64,000 bases of DNA from Legionella steelei (lineage in GTDB: Bacteria; Pseudomonadota; Gammaproteobacteria; Legionellales; Legionellaceae). The position numbers and the translations under genes were made by a program. The stretch covers positions 842,500-906,499 of the forward strand of contig NZ_LNYY01000021.1 of the NCBI RefSeq assembly GCF_001468005.1, read 5' to 3'. A model generated the notes under the pieces. That model was not told where the DNA came from. It was given only the letters and a program-made list of their open reading frames with translations, and ran no database searches. Each line of letters begins with the position of its first letter. Positions within the stretch are counted from its first letter, which is position 1. This document shows, one piece after another, positions 48,479-57,718 of the stretch.

Positions 48479-49447
48479 TTACAGCTTTAATGAAAACGGA
48501 TTGAAATTAGTTGTTACATCATAATAATCGACATTATCTTTTCTTTTTAAATAGTTTGAGACTTGATATGTAATGGGCAGAGCACACATTTCATATGCTA
48601 CTTTGAACAAATACATCGTCCCAATAATTTGCCAAATTGCCGCATAGGGCAGTATGAATAAAAAAGCAATATGAGTAAAAAGTAGGGTGTCAATGCCAAC
48701 GCCAACCATCGTGCTGGTCATGGCGCGTAGCCAAAGTCGCTTGCCAGATGCCAGTACTTTAAGTTTGGCCAAAATTATCGAATTAGCAAACTCACCAAAA
48801 AAATAACTAATTACTGACGCCAAAAATACTCTGAGTGTACCTTGATATATTGTTGCATAGGCTTCTTGATGAGGCCAGTAGGGGGAGGGAGTCAGGTAGA
48901 TGGTTAGCCATGTCCCTAGAAATATAATTGTATTTGCAAGGAGAGCCATCCATATAATCCGTCGACTTACTTTAAATCCATATACTTCGGTCAGGATATC
49001 ATCGAAAACATAAGTTAAAGGAAAGAAAATTAAACCAGCAGCAAAATTAATTGGGCCAAAAGAGGCAACTTTAAATGCAGCTAAATTAGATAAAATTAAA
49101 AAAGTTGTAAACAGTATTCCTACACTGATGACACTGGATTTGTTTGCAGCTGTTTGTTTGGGAAATCTTTTAATTAAATCCAGGTTATTGGTTTGTTCCG
49201 CAGAGTATAATGCAGCGATATGCGCCACATCTTCATGCGAAAAACTATCTAACCATTTTTTTTGATACAGTTCGCTTACCGGTTTGTCAAAGGTTACCGC
49301 TTGACCAGTAACTTGGATTTTGACATAAACTTTTGCCGTTTTTTGATAGCTGTCATCAATTGAAATAATCCGGTATGCATTAGAAATAATTTTACCTGCT
49401 GGAACCTGAAACAGTTGTTTTATTCGATGAAATAATTTATTGATCAT
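48479..49447 (-). CDS. VUT family transporter with extra N-terminal cytosolic domain
   Basis: A 322-residue paralogue of the preceding protein. The transporter core (about residues 110-322) has GLIFFPLTYVFDDILTEVYG and FKVSRRIIWMALLAN, the same signature. It has in addition about 105 N-terminal residues (AYRIISIDDSYQKTAKVYVK and WLDSFSHEDVAHIAALYSAE), which YhhQ proteins lack; I do not recognise this domain. The start at 49447 (MINKLFHRIK) is preferred over 49543, whose hydrophobic leader would run antisense into the acetyltransferase gene; no strong ribosome site is visible. Confidence 0.8.
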   Translation of the reverse strand: MINKLFHRIKQLFQVPAGKIISNAYRIISIDDSYQKTAKVYVKIQVTGQAVTFDKPVSELYQKKWLDSFSHEDVAHIAALYSAEQTNNLDLIKRFPKQTAANKSSVISVGILFTTFLILSNLAAFKVASFGPINFAAGLIFFPLTYVFDDILTEVYGFKVSRRIIWMALLANTIIFLGTWLTIYLTPSPYWPHQEAYATIYQGTLRVFLASVISYFFGEFANSIILAKLKVLASGKRLWLRAMTSTMVGVGIDTLLFTHIAFLFILPYAAIWQIIGTMYLFKVAYEMCALPITYQVSNYLKRKDNVDYYDVTTNFNPFSLKL

Positions 49448-49514
49448 GTTTTTAGATTGGAAAATGTCAGACGACTTTATTATGCCTAAAAATAAAACAA
49501 AAGTCAGTAAGCTT

Positions 49515-50096
49515 ATGCCAGAGATACTGATCGGCAAAACCATTCACATGGAACCACTTACCCTAAGTCATTATGAGTATTTACGGCAGCCGGCTAATGA
49601 TGCACGAATTTGGACCTATATGCCAAATAAAGCGAATGGAGAGTTTTACGAGTCTTGGTTTCAAGATTGTTTACTAAAGCAGATGCAAGGGATACAACTG
49701 ACATATGTAATAAGAAGAATAAAAGATAATCAATTAATTGGAACCCGTGCTTATTATGAAATCGAACTACAACATAAAAAGTTGGAAGTTGGATACGGTT
49801 GGCTTAATCCAGCGGCATGGGGAAAACGATATAATCATGAGTCTTTACTATTACTATTTCAAAACGCTTTTGAAACATGGGATATCAATCGTGTACAAAT
49901 CGCAACCGATCCGCGTAATGTTAAGAATTACAATACCTTAAAAAAATTAGGGGCAACAAAAGAAGGTATTTTACGCCAACATATGATCCATCATAACGGC
50001 CAAGTCACAGACACTGCCTTGTTTAGTATTCTTGCTGAAGAATGGCTTGCAGTAAAAAGGAAGTTGATAGAACGTTTAGAGCATGTAGAAGGATAA
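49515..50096 (+). CDS. GNAT family N-acetyltransferase, RimJ/RimL-like
   Basis: A 193-residue acetyl-CoA-dependent acyltransferase. RimJ/RimL features: IHMEPLTLSHYEYL at the N-terminus, EVGYGWLNPAAWGKRYNHES at the acetyl-CoA loop (the usual Q/RxxGxG/A is here WGKRYN), and ATDPRNVKNYNTLKKLGATKEG near the end, a hallmark of this group. Several in-frame starts exist (49440, 49464, 49482, 49515); 49515 is chosen because it fits the domain start and leaves room for promoters facing the divergent transporter operon. Substrate unknown. Confidence 0.82.
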   Translation: MPEILIGKTIHMEPLTLSHYEYLRQPANDARIWTYMPNKANGEFYESWFQDCLLKQMQGIQLTYVIRRIKDNQLIGTRAYYEIELQHKKLEVGYGWLNPAAWGKRYNHESLLLLFQNAFETWDINRVQIATDPRNVKNYNTLKKLGATKEGILRQHMIHHNGQVTDTALFSILAEEWLAVKRKLIERLEHVEG

Positions 50097-50376
50097 TGTG
50101 TTTGGTTGGTTATTGCACAAGCAGCGGGAATAAATAATTTGCAAAAGAAGCTCTTGTGAAAATAGGCAAATAGACTTATAACTGGATGCCTTTAGTTTTT
50201 TAACATATTGCCACGCCTAAAAATATTACAAGCTGATGTTGGTGATGAGTTTTCTAACGGGGTAAAAGCAAATTGGGAAGAGTATCAGGTTAGACTTTAG
50301 AGCGGCGAGTTGATAAACAACCATATGTACTAATGGTTTCATGTTGATACCTCACTTATATAGCATAGGATTTGCA
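50097..50376. other. Intergenic gap before the secreted-protein pair
   Basis: 280 bases without a convincing gene. Around 50204-50300 a frame of about 34 codons ends with FSNGVKANWEEYQVRL; it has no start and may be the tail of a decayed gene. The promoter for the gene at 50377 must lie here but no clear -35/-10 pair was found. Confidence 0.4.
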
Positions 50377-51537
50377 ATGGAAAAAAATAAATTATTTTTA
50401 CGCTTGCTGGGTTTTTATTTCTTATTTACTATGGCCTTTGTTCATGCAACTTCAACGCCATTATTTACTCTTGAACCGATTACACCTACTTCAATCCCTG
50501 TACCTAGCAATGGAACCGCGGTCGTTCAATATACCGTCACCAATATGTCTTCTAAGCCCCATACATTAAAGATGGTTCCTATCACTGGTATGGCGCAAGT
50601 AACTAATGTAGGAAATTGTGCCGATTCTTTTGCCCTGACTTCTAAACAATCATGCACACTCACCTTGCAGGTGAATGGCGCTCAAATGTCACCTCATTAT
50701 AAGGGAGGCCCTATAGTCTGTCAGCAAGGTCCAAATGGAAAACCCAATCCGAACCAATGTTATCAGCCTAGTGCTGCAAATGTCTTAAATGTCACGGTAG
50801 CAACACCGTCTGTACCCACTTTATATGTCGGAACACAAAATGGTGTTTATTATTCAATAGATGATGGTACTACTTGGGTTGGTACAAATCCACCTGCTGG
50901 TGGAAGCGCAATCAGTAGCGTTGTTGCGCTGAGCACCATATTGTATGCTGGATCCATCAACGGAACAGTTTATTCTTCATTTAATAACGGTACGACCTGG
51001 TCTCCTATTGTGTCTCCAGCACCAGGTTATGCTGTCAATGCCCTGTATGTTTCAGCAAATTATAAACTTTATATAGCAAGTGCTAATGGAAGTATTTTTA
51101 TTTGCTCGCTTAATGGAAAAAATTGTACTACGACTACTCCACCTGCTACAGGTTTTGCGGTGAACGCCATTTTTGTAGCAACTAATGCGCTATATGCTGC
51201 AAGCGCCAACGGATTAGTTTATTACTCCAACAATAATGGAGTGACTTGGGTAGCTATTAATGGCCAACCTGATGGCAGTGCAGTCAGCTCAGTATATGTT
51301 GCTGCGAATACTCTATATGTAGGTACTGCAAATGAATATGTATATACAAGCACATCATTAACTGGTGGTGGCGCTTGGACTCCATATGCACAAACTGTCT
51401 ACAGCTTATTTGTTAATGCAGCGGGTTCAGTAGTATATGCGGGTACACAAGGAGGTTTTATTTACTCATTAATTAGTGGCAATGAGGTCGGATTTGTAAC
51501 TTATGGTCCGATTAATAGCCTATATCAGTTGGGATAA
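50377..51537 (+). CDS. Exported beta-propeller repeat protein
   Basis: A 386-residue protein with a signal peptide (MEKNKLFLRLLGFYFLFTMA, then AFVHATS). Residues 25-150 form a beta-sandwich-like domain with two Cys in GNCADSF and QSCTLTL and two more in VCQQGPNGKPNPNQC. From about residue 155, five to six repeats of roughly 40 residues carry LYVGTQNGVYYSIDDGTTW, LYAGSINGTVYSSFNNGTTW and similar: a BNR/sialidase-like propeller. The start ATG 50377 has AGGA six bases upstream. Forty-one bases before a secreted protease gene, so both may be type II exoproteins; no partner or ligand can be named. Confidence 0.82.
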   Translation: MEKNKLFLRLLGFYFLFTMAFVHATSTPLFTLEPITPTSIPVPSNGTAVVQYTVTNMSSKPHTLKMVPITGMAQVTNVGNCADSFALTSKQSCTLTLQVNGAQMSPHYKGGPIVCQQGPNGKPNPNQCYQPSAANVLNVTVATPSVPTLYVGTQNGVYYSIDDGTTWVGTNPPAGGSAISSVVALSTILYAGSINGTVYSSFNNGTTWSPIVSPAPGYAVNALYVSANYKLYIASANGSIFICSLNGKNCTTTTPPATGFAVNAIFVATNALYAASANGLVYYSNNNGVTWVAINGQPDGSAVSSVYVAANTLYVGTANEYVYTSTSLTGGGAWTPYAQTVYSLFVNAAGSVVYAGTQGGFIYSLISGNEVGFVTYGPINSLYQLG

Positions 51538-51578
51538 GAATTGCGAGTTAATCCTAATTTTTACCAGGGAGGTAATAA

Positions 51579-53552
51579 ATGTTTGTAATGCGCCTTATAG
51601 TTTGTCTTTTTTCGCTAATGATATTTTTATCTACAGTGTGGGCTGGAGCTGAAATAAAACAAACCAATTTCTATAATATTGAGCTCCCTATCTTAAAGAA
51701 CGCGAAATTGCTTGGGCCAATGAATCCACAACAAGAAATTACGTTTACAATTTGGCTTAAACTCAGGAATAAAGAGAAGCTTAATCACTTTATAGATGAA
51801 TTATATGATCCACAAAGTTTTTATTATCAAAAATTTTTAACAAAAGAAGAATACGATGCAAACTATGCTCCAAGCGAAAGAGGGGTAAAAGAGGTTGAGA
51901 ATTATTTTATTGCACATGGAATGAAGACAAAAAAAGTGTTTACTACAATACAGGTAACCGCGAAAGCAAGTGAAATTGAGAAAGTACTACAGATAAAACT
52001 TAATAATTATCTGTATAAAAATAAACTTTTTTATGGGAACGTTTCTAAACCAAAGATAAATTCTGAAATTGCGCAATACATATCAGGGATTAGTGATCTC
52101 AGTAATATTCCCAATGGACATCCTAAAATCCATCTGGAATCATCAAAAAAGTTTAAAACGCTTAAGGAGTCACAAGCTAATAAGCACGTTGAAATACTTA
52201 ATTTCGCTTGGGATACCTTTTCGCCAACAGCAATACCTACAACCACTTCGTTACAAGGGTTTACAGGTTATCAAATGCGAGCGGCTTATAATATAAGTAG
52301 TATAGCTCCTGTTAATGGAGTGACCATCGATGGAACAGGACAAACTATCATTATTATCGATGGTTGTGGGACGCAGGGCTCTGCAGGCATTATGGATGAC
52401 GTAAACACCTATAATATTGCAAACTCTTTGCCACAATTAAGCGCGAGTAACTTCGCTGTGGTCGATTATCACGGTAATCCATACACCCTGGGATCTCTAA
52501 CGTGTGGCAGTGCTTCCAGCTGGGATGGTGAAATCGCGCTTGATATAGAGGCATCGCACACGATGGCTCCCGGAGCCAACATTGTTTTAGTTATGACAAA
52601 TGATGTTAATAATGCCCAGGTAGCAACAGCGATTAATACCCTTATCAATAACCAATTTACTCTGGGTGGCTTTACCAATGCTTATGTGGTTTCCAACAGT
52701 TGGGGTAGTGCTTATGATTTGCAAAATGAGCCATTAGATGCCACTTTGCAGGTTGCTACGGGAATGGGGGCAAGTATTAATTTTGCAGCAGGCGACTGTG
52801 GGGATCAAACCTATCATAGCTCATGGCCTTGCGCTAAGATTGGCAACGATCCGTCGATAGGGTTCCCAGCCAGTTCAGCTTATGTTACATCGGTAGGAGG
52901 AAGCAGCTTATTTGTTGATAGTAATTATAATTATGCATTTGAATCCGGTTGGGGTACTTACAAGAATGGTAAACTTTATTCAGGTAGTATGGGAGGAGTT
53001 AGTAAATGGCGTTCTTTTCCATCCTGGCAAGCGCCGATAAGTAATTTTACTGCTGGTGGTTATGGCATTGTTGGTAGTACTAATCGAGCAATTCCTGATA
53101 TAGCCATGGTAGCAGATTATTACACGGGGCTGCTTATTTTTCAGGGGGGGGCTTTTTATAAAACAGGTGGAGCCAGTCAATCTACGCCCTTATTTTCTGG
53201 TGTAGTGACCTTAGTGAATCAAGCTCGTGCTATCTTAAACGGCGGAGCGCAAAGACCAATTGGCTTAGTAGCACCTTATTTTTACACCTTTAACAGTCTG
53301 TTAACCAACAGCAAAGCGTTAAATCTCATTACACCACCACATCAAATAATAAGTGGTGCTACACCAGTTAACAATGCACCGGCTGGTTCTATTCCACCTG
53401 TTTCTGCATTTAATATTTCTGTAAATACGGATGTTATTACATTTAATTGGGATGGCGTTCTTAGCATTATTGAGAGCCAATTTTGGAACGATGTTGTAGG
53501 CGTTGGCTCGCCTAATCCGCCTAATTTTGTTAGTGTTATGGCGAGATTATAG
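51579..53552 (+). CDS. Secreted sedolisin (S53) family protease, pro-kumamolisin type
   Basis: A 657-residue secreted serine-carboxyl peptidase. Signal peptide (residues 1-22), pro-domain (about 30-200, with FIDELYDPQSFYYQKFLTKE), then the catalytic domain: E318 and D322 in SWDGEIALDIEASHTMAPGA, the oxyanion Asp D406 in AAGDCGDQ, and Ser S533 in TGGASQSTPLFSG. The C-terminal Ca-site region NDVVGVGSPN matches the family. All catalytic residues are present. GGGAGG lies seven bases before the ATG. These enzymes work at acid pH, which would suit a vacuole; that is inference. Confidence 0.92.
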   Translation: MFVMRLIVCLFSLMIFLSTVWAGAEIKQTNFYNIELPILKNAKLLGPMNPQQEITFTIWLKLRNKEKLNHFIDELYDPQSFYYQKFLTKEEYDANYAPSERGVKEVENYFIAHGMKTKKVFTTIQVTAKASEIEKVLQIKLNNYLYKNKLFYGNVSKPKINSEIAQYISGISDLSNIPNGHPKIHLESSKKFKTLKESQANKHVEILNFAWDTFSPTAIPTTTSLQGFTGYQMRAAYNISSIAPVNGVTIDGTGQTIIIIDGCGTQGSAGIMDDVNTYNIANSLPQLSASNFAVVDYHGNPYTLGSLTCGSASSWDGEIALDIEASHTMAPGANIVLVMTNDVNNAQVATAINTLINNQFTLGGFTNAYVVSNSWGSAYDLQNEPLDATLQVATGMGASINFAAGDCGDQTYHSSWPCAKIGNDPSIGFPASSAYVTSVGGSSLFVDSNYNYAFESGWGTYKNGKLYSGSMGGVSKWRSFPSWQAPISNFTAGGYGIVGSTNRAIPDIAMVADYYTGLLIFQGGAFYKTGGASQSTPLFSGVVTLVNQARAILNGGAQRPIGLVAPYFYTFNSLLTNSKALNLITPPHQIISGATPVNNAPAGSIPPVSAFNISVNTDVITFNWDGVLSIIESQFWNDVVGVGSPNPPNFVSVMARL

Positions 53553-53571
53553 TTATAACAGTTGATTTATT

Positions 53572-53615
53572 ACAGTTAGTCCCAAATGTAATTTGTTACA
53601 TTTGGGACTAACTGT
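53572..53615. terminator. Bidirectional terminator, 20-base perfect stem
   Basis: ACAGTTAGTCCCAAATGTAA (53572-53591) and its exact complement (53596-53615) enclose the loop TTTG, and TTTCTTT follows rightward. It lies between the convergent protease gene and clpB, 20 and 10 bases from their stops. A stem this long and perfect is more than most terminators need. Confidence 0.85.
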
Positions 53616-53625
53616 TTCTTTAAAG

Positions 53626-56202
53626 TTAATGGCTTGTAAATTTCATGTCGCCATCTTTATAAGAGACTTTAATCGTTTCACCTGACTTAAATTTTCCTGT
53701 CAAAATATCTTGAGCCAGAGGATTTTCTAACTGTTGTTGAATGGTACGTTTTAAAGGTCTTGCACCATATACCGGATCAAAACCAGCCTCTGCTAAATGC
53801 GTTAAGGCTTCTTGAGTTACATCAAGATGCATATCTTGTTGTTTCAGACGTTTTTGCAAATAGGCAATTTGGATTGCAGCAATTTTTGCAATTTGCTCTT
53901 TTGCAAGAGAATGGAAGACCACCGTATCATCAATACGATTAATGAATTCAGGACGAAAGTGTTGTCGCACCATCTCCATTACTGCATCTTTAATTTGTTC
54001 GTATTTAAATTTATTACCCATTTCTTGAATTAAATTGGATCCAAGATTTGAGGTCATGACAATAATGGTGTTGCGAAAATCAACAGTACGTCCTTGACCA
54101 TCTGTTAAACGACCATCATCCATAACTTGTAACAGTATATTGAACACATCGGTATGCGCTTTTTCTACTTCATCAAGTAAAATCACAGAATAAGGTCTGC
54201 GACGAACCGCTTCTGTTAAATATCCTCCTTCTTCATAACCTACATATCCTGGTGGTGCACCAATCAGACGGGCAACAGAATGTTTCTCCATAAATTCTGA
54301 CATGTCGATGCGTACCATGGCTTCGTCAGTATCAAAGAGGAATGATGCCAGAGCCTTACATAACTCTGTCTTACCTACACCAGTAGGCCCAAGGAATAGA
54401 AATGATCCAATAGGGCGATTGGGGTCAGATAAACCTGCACGTGAACGGCGAATAGCATTAGATACGGCATCGATTGCTTCATTTTGTCCTATAAGACGAT
54501 TATGTAGCACTTCTTCCATACGCAGTAATTTTTCTTTTTCACCTTCCATCATTTTGGCTACGGGTATACCGGTCCACTTTGAAACGACTTCTGCAACCTC
54601 ATCTTCTGTCACTTTATTACGTACTAATTTATTCTCATGAGACTCAACTTCAGCTACTTGCGTTAGGCGTTTTTCAAGTTCTGGAATTCGGCCATATTGT
54701 AATTCAGACATACGACTCAGATCCCCAGCCCGACGAGCTGTTTCCATTTCAAGTTTGGCTTGCTCCAGGGACTCTTTAATTTGCGTGGCACCTTGCATGG
54801 TTGCTTTTTCAGCTTTCCAGACCTCCTCTAAATCAGAATAGTTATGTTCCAATTCATCAATAGTATGTTGTAAATCATCAAGCCGTTTTTTAGATGCCTC
54901 ATCATGCTCTTTTTTAAGTGCTTCTCGTTCAATTTTTAGTTGAATTAAACGGCGTTCTAATTTATCCATACTTTCAGGTTTTGAATCGATTTCCATACGA
55001 ATTAAGCTTCCTGCCTCATCAATTAAATCTATTGCTTTATCCGGTAGTTGCCTGTCTGTAATGTATCGATGCGATAGCGTAGCTGCTGCGACTATAGCTG
55101 GATCAGTAATTTCAACCCCATGATGTACCTCATAACGTTCTTTTAAACCACGCAGGATAGCAATTGTATCTTCAACGCTTGGTTCATCAACCAAAACTTT
55201 TTGGAAACGTCGCTCTAAAGCAGCGTCTTTTTCAATGTATTGTCGGTATTCATCTAAAGTGGTTGCACCGATGCAGTGAAGCTCGCCCCGTGCTAAAGCA
55301 GGTTTTAACATGTTGCCCGCATCCATTGCACCTTCAGCTTTTCCTGCACCAACCATGGTATGAATTTCATCAATAAAGAGAATAATCTGTCCTTCTTGTT
55401 TTGCTAAATCATTAAGAACGGCCTTGAGGCGCTCTTCGAATTCACCACGATATTTTGCGCCGGCAATTAGGGCGCCCATGTCTAAAGAAAGCAAGCGTTT
55501 GTTCTTTAAACCCTCTGGAACTTCACCATTAATAATACGTTGTGCCAATCCTTCAACAATCGCGGTTTTACCTACCCCGGGTTCACCGATTAAGACAGGA
55601 TTATTTTTAGTGCGTCGTTGCAACACTTGGATGGTTCTACGTATTTCATCGTCACGACCAATTACAGGATCTAATTTACCTTGTTCCGCACGAGCGGTTA
55701 AGTCGAGCGTATATTTTTCCAAAGCTTGACGCTGTTCTTCGGCATTAGGATCGTTAATGCTTTCGCCACCACGTAACTCATTAATAGCACTTTCGATTGC
55801 TTTAGCCTCACCGCCTGCTTGTTTCAGCATACGAGAAAGACTGCCTTCTTCATTGATCGCCGCTAAAATAAAAAGCTCACTGGAGATAAAATTATCTTTC
55901 TTTTGTTGTGCTAATTTATCGGTTAGATTTAATAAACGATTTAAGCCGTTAGAAATGTGTATATCACCTCCAATTCCAGATACTTTAGGAAGTTTATCTA
56001 AGGCTTGATCTAAAAGGGTTCTTAATAAAGGGATATTAACACCTGCTTTACTGAGCAAAGGTCGGCAACTCCCTCCTTGTTGATCGAGCAGAGCCTTCAT
56101 GAGGTGTTCTGGCTCTATAAAGCCATTATCTCTTCCTAAAGCTAATGATTGAGCATCTGCTAAGGCTATTTGAAACTTTGATGTTAGTTTATCCATTCTC
56201 AT
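53626..56202 (-). CDS. clpB: ATP-dependent disaggregase ClpB
   Basis: ClpB threads aggregated proteins through its hexamer with DnaK. The 858-residue protein has the Clp-N domain ([20 protein letters not shown]), NBD1 with Walker [19 protein letters not shown], the long middle coiled coil (about residues 400-530) that marks ClpB and not ClpA or ClpC, NBD2 with Walker [15 protein letters not shown], and GYVGYEEGG. The start ATG 56202 is used, with ATG two codons later possible. AAGG nine bases upstream sits inside a TATATAA/TTATATA inverted repeat. CCCCATAT upstream resembles a sigma-32 -10 box, but no matching -35 was found. Confidence 0.97.
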   Translation of the reverse strand: MRMDKLTSKFQIALADAQSLALGRDNGFIEPEHLMKALLDQQGGSCRPLLSKAGVNIPLLRTLLDQALDKLPKVSGIGGDIHISNGLNRLLNLTDKLAQQKKDNFISSELFILAAINEEGSLSRMLKQAGGEAKAIESAINELRGGESINDPNAEEQRQALEKYTLDLTARAEQGKLDPVIGRDDEIRRTIQVLQRRTKNNPVLIGEPGVGKTAIVEGLAQRIINGEVPEGLKNKRLLSLDMGALIAGAKYRGEFEERLKAVLNDLAKQEGQIILFIDEIHTMVGAGKAEGAMDAGNMLKPALARGELHCIGATTLDEYRQYIEKDAALERRFQKVLVDEPSVEDTIAILRGLKERYEVHHGVEITDPAIVAAATLSHRYITDRQLPDKAIDLIDEAGSLIRMEIDSKPESMDKLERRLIQLKIEREALKKEHDEASKKRLDDLQHTIDELEHNYSDLEEVWKAEKATMQGATQIKESLEQAKLEMETARRAGDLSRMSELQYGRIPELEKRLTQVAEVESHENKLVRNKVTEDEVAEVVSKWTGIPVAKMMEGEKEKLLRMEEVLHNRLIGQNEAIDAVSNAIRRSRAGLSDPNRPIGSFLFLGPTGVGKTELCKALASFLFDTDEAMVRIDMSEFMEKHSVARLIGAPPGYVGYEEGGYLTEAVRRRPYSVILLDEVEKAHTDVFNILLQVMDDGRLTDGQGRTVDFRNTIIVMTSNLGSNLIQEMGNKFKYEQIKDAVMEMVRQHFRPEFINRIDDTVVFHSLAKEQIAKIAAIQIAYLQKRLKQQDMHLDVTQEALTHLAEAGFDPVYGARPLKRTIQQQLENPLAQDILTGKFKSGETIKVSYKDGDMKFTSH

Positions 56203-56204
56203 AA

Positions 56205-56220
56205 TATATAACCTTATATA
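56205..56220 (-). promoter_or_regulatory. AU-only hairpin around the clpB ribosome site
   Basis: TATATAA and TTATATA (56205-56211 and 56214-56220) flank CC, i.e. the leftward mRNA reads UAUAUAAGGUUAUAUA with the AAGG ribosome site in the middle, nine bases from the AUG. All pairs are A-U, so the fold would melt with small temperature rises. It could act as a weak thermosensor for a heat-shock gene, or be plain AT-rich leader. Confidence 0.3.
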
Positions 56221-56432
56221 TGGGGTTAATTTTCAGCAACTATTACCATGTTCACCGAAAAGCGATATCGGGTACATCTTGAACTTTTAATTCAAAAACA
56301 TGTTCACATCCTGTTCAATCTATACTCAAATCTGTCTTTTCTCCAAAAGTACTCAAAATCTGGTGAATACTTACAATTTTCTTATATCTACCGTAAAATG
56401 AGGTTTAATTAAATTATTTCAAGTGACTCATT

Positions 56433-57386
56433 ATGACAAATGACCATTCTTCTAATTCTACTCCGGATTCTCAAGCTTTGCTGAATCAAGTCATCATTGA
56501 TTATATAAAAGAAGCAAAGAGGAAACGCAGATGGAAATGGTTTATGCGTGTTATTTATTTGCTAATTATTTTGTTTATAGCCTATCGCGTATTAGTGAGT
56601 ACTAATGAAGACGTAGGTACTAATATCAAACCTCATGTGGGCGTAATCGATATTATCGGTGAAATGTCTGAAGCGAAAGCCAATGCAGATGATTTCGCCA
56701 AGGGCTTGGATTCAGCTTATAAAAACTCTGGGTTAAAGGCATTGATTGTACGTATTAATAGTCCTGGTGGTAGCCCAGTTCAGGCTGAATACATGTATAA
56801 CATTATCAAATTTTATCAAAAAAAATATCCTGATGTGAAAATTTATTCAGTATGTGTGGATGCGTGTGCTTCTGCTGCTTACTATGTTGCTGTTGCTACA
56901 GAGAATATTTATGCTAGCCCTGCGAGTATGGTTGGCTCTATCGGTGTTTTGTATAATGGTTTTGGTTTTGTTGATCTAATGAACAAAATAGGTGTTGCAC
57001 GTAGATTGCAAACATCAGGTGCAAATAAATCGTTCTTGGATCCATTTTCTCCTGAAACAGATTTTGCAAAACAAAAACTGCAAGTGATGTTGGATCAGGT
57101 TCATCAGCAATTTATTAATAGAGTAAAAGAGGGCCGAGGCAGCCGTTTACACATTGATGATGAAACATTCTCTGGACTTTTTTGGACTGGTGAGCAGGCT
57201 TTAACTATGGGGCTAATTGATGGTTTGGCGAGCAGCGGGCAAGTCGCTCGTGATGTAATCAAAGTTCCAGAGGTTGTTGATTATACACACAAGCAAAACC
57301 TTTTCGATCGTGTGACCAGAAACCTGGGAACTGCGCTGGCTGATGAACTGCCATTGAGTTTTGGAGCGAAACAAGGATTTAAATAA
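56433..57386 (+). CDS. Signal peptide peptidase SppA-like, S49 family
   Basis: A 317-residue inner membrane serine protease of the shorter, single-domain S49 type (E. coli SppA is twice as long). One membrane helix (residues about 34-54, WFMRVIYLLIILFIAYRVLV), then the ClpP-like fold: VRINSPGGSPVQAEYMYNII, the nucleophile region VDACASAAYYVAVATENIYA with Ser, and the following SMVGSIGVLYNG. It cleaves remnant signal peptides or damaged membrane proteins. Divergent from clpB with a 230-base gap. SppA versus SohB cannot be fully settled, but the sequence is SppA-like. Confidence 0.9.
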   Translation: MTNDHSSNSTPDSQALLNQVIIDYIKEAKRKRRWKWFMRVIYLLIILFIAYRVLVSTNEDVGTNIKPHVGVIDIIGEMSEAKANADDFAKGLDSAYKNSGLKALIVRINSPGGSPVQAEYMYNIIKFYQKKYPDVKIYSVCVDACASAAYYVAVATENIYASPASMVGSIGVLYNGFGFVDLMNKIGVARRLQTSGANKSFLDPFSPETDFAKQKLQVMLDQVHQQFINRVKEGRGSRLHIDDETFSGLFWTGEQALTMGLIDGLASSGQVARDVIKVPEVVDYTHKQNLFDRVTRNLGTALADELPLSFGAKQGFK

Positions 57387-57718
57387 TTTGTCGCTTCAAT
57401 GCTTGATAACTGTATATTCTCACTATGTACCGCGCTTTATGCGTGGTATCTAAGAATCATGTAAAACTCAAGAAATGTGTAGGCTGGGCTGTTAAGCCCA
57501 GCATGTAACGCTAAATATCTTCAAAATTTGGATTAACTCAACAAGCGCTGGGCTTAACAGTCTAACCCACACGTTAATGTGGTTTATCTGGATGCATGCG
57601 TTCACGTAAAAGTTGTGCTCAAATTGTGTGGCGATTCATTAGCTTAATAAAATTATCTGGCATAGTACTATAATCAATTTAATACAGAGAGTTTGTTTAA
57701 AAATTGGGTCGGTGCCAA
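57387..57718. other. Gap between sppA-like gene and kup, with a repeat element
   Basis: 332 bases without a gene. It contains the repeat at 57477-57572 and, near 57671, TATAAT without a good -35, possibly for kup. Nothing else is seen. Confidence 0.45.
57477..57572. repeat. Repeat with two mutually exclusive hairpins (GTAGGCTGGGC type)
   Basis: GCTGGGCT (57483-57490) pairs with AGCCCAGC (57495-57502) around GTTA; alternatively CTGTTAAGCCCA (57489-57500) pairs over 12 bases with TGGGCTTAACAG (57549-57560). A related copy lies at 63809-63943. It is thus a dispersed element of a second palindrome family distinct from the GTAGCCTGGGTG one. Confidence 0.65.

Noticed and set aside
50204-50300. A 34-codon frame ending FSNGVKANWEEYQVRL
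   Set aside because: No start codon with a ribosome site and no recognisable family; may be a gene remnant but cannot be supported.
56203-56330. Sigma-32 promoter for clpB
   Set aside because: CCCCATAT and CCCGATAT boxes occur, but no CTTGAA-type -35 at 11-15 bases from either.
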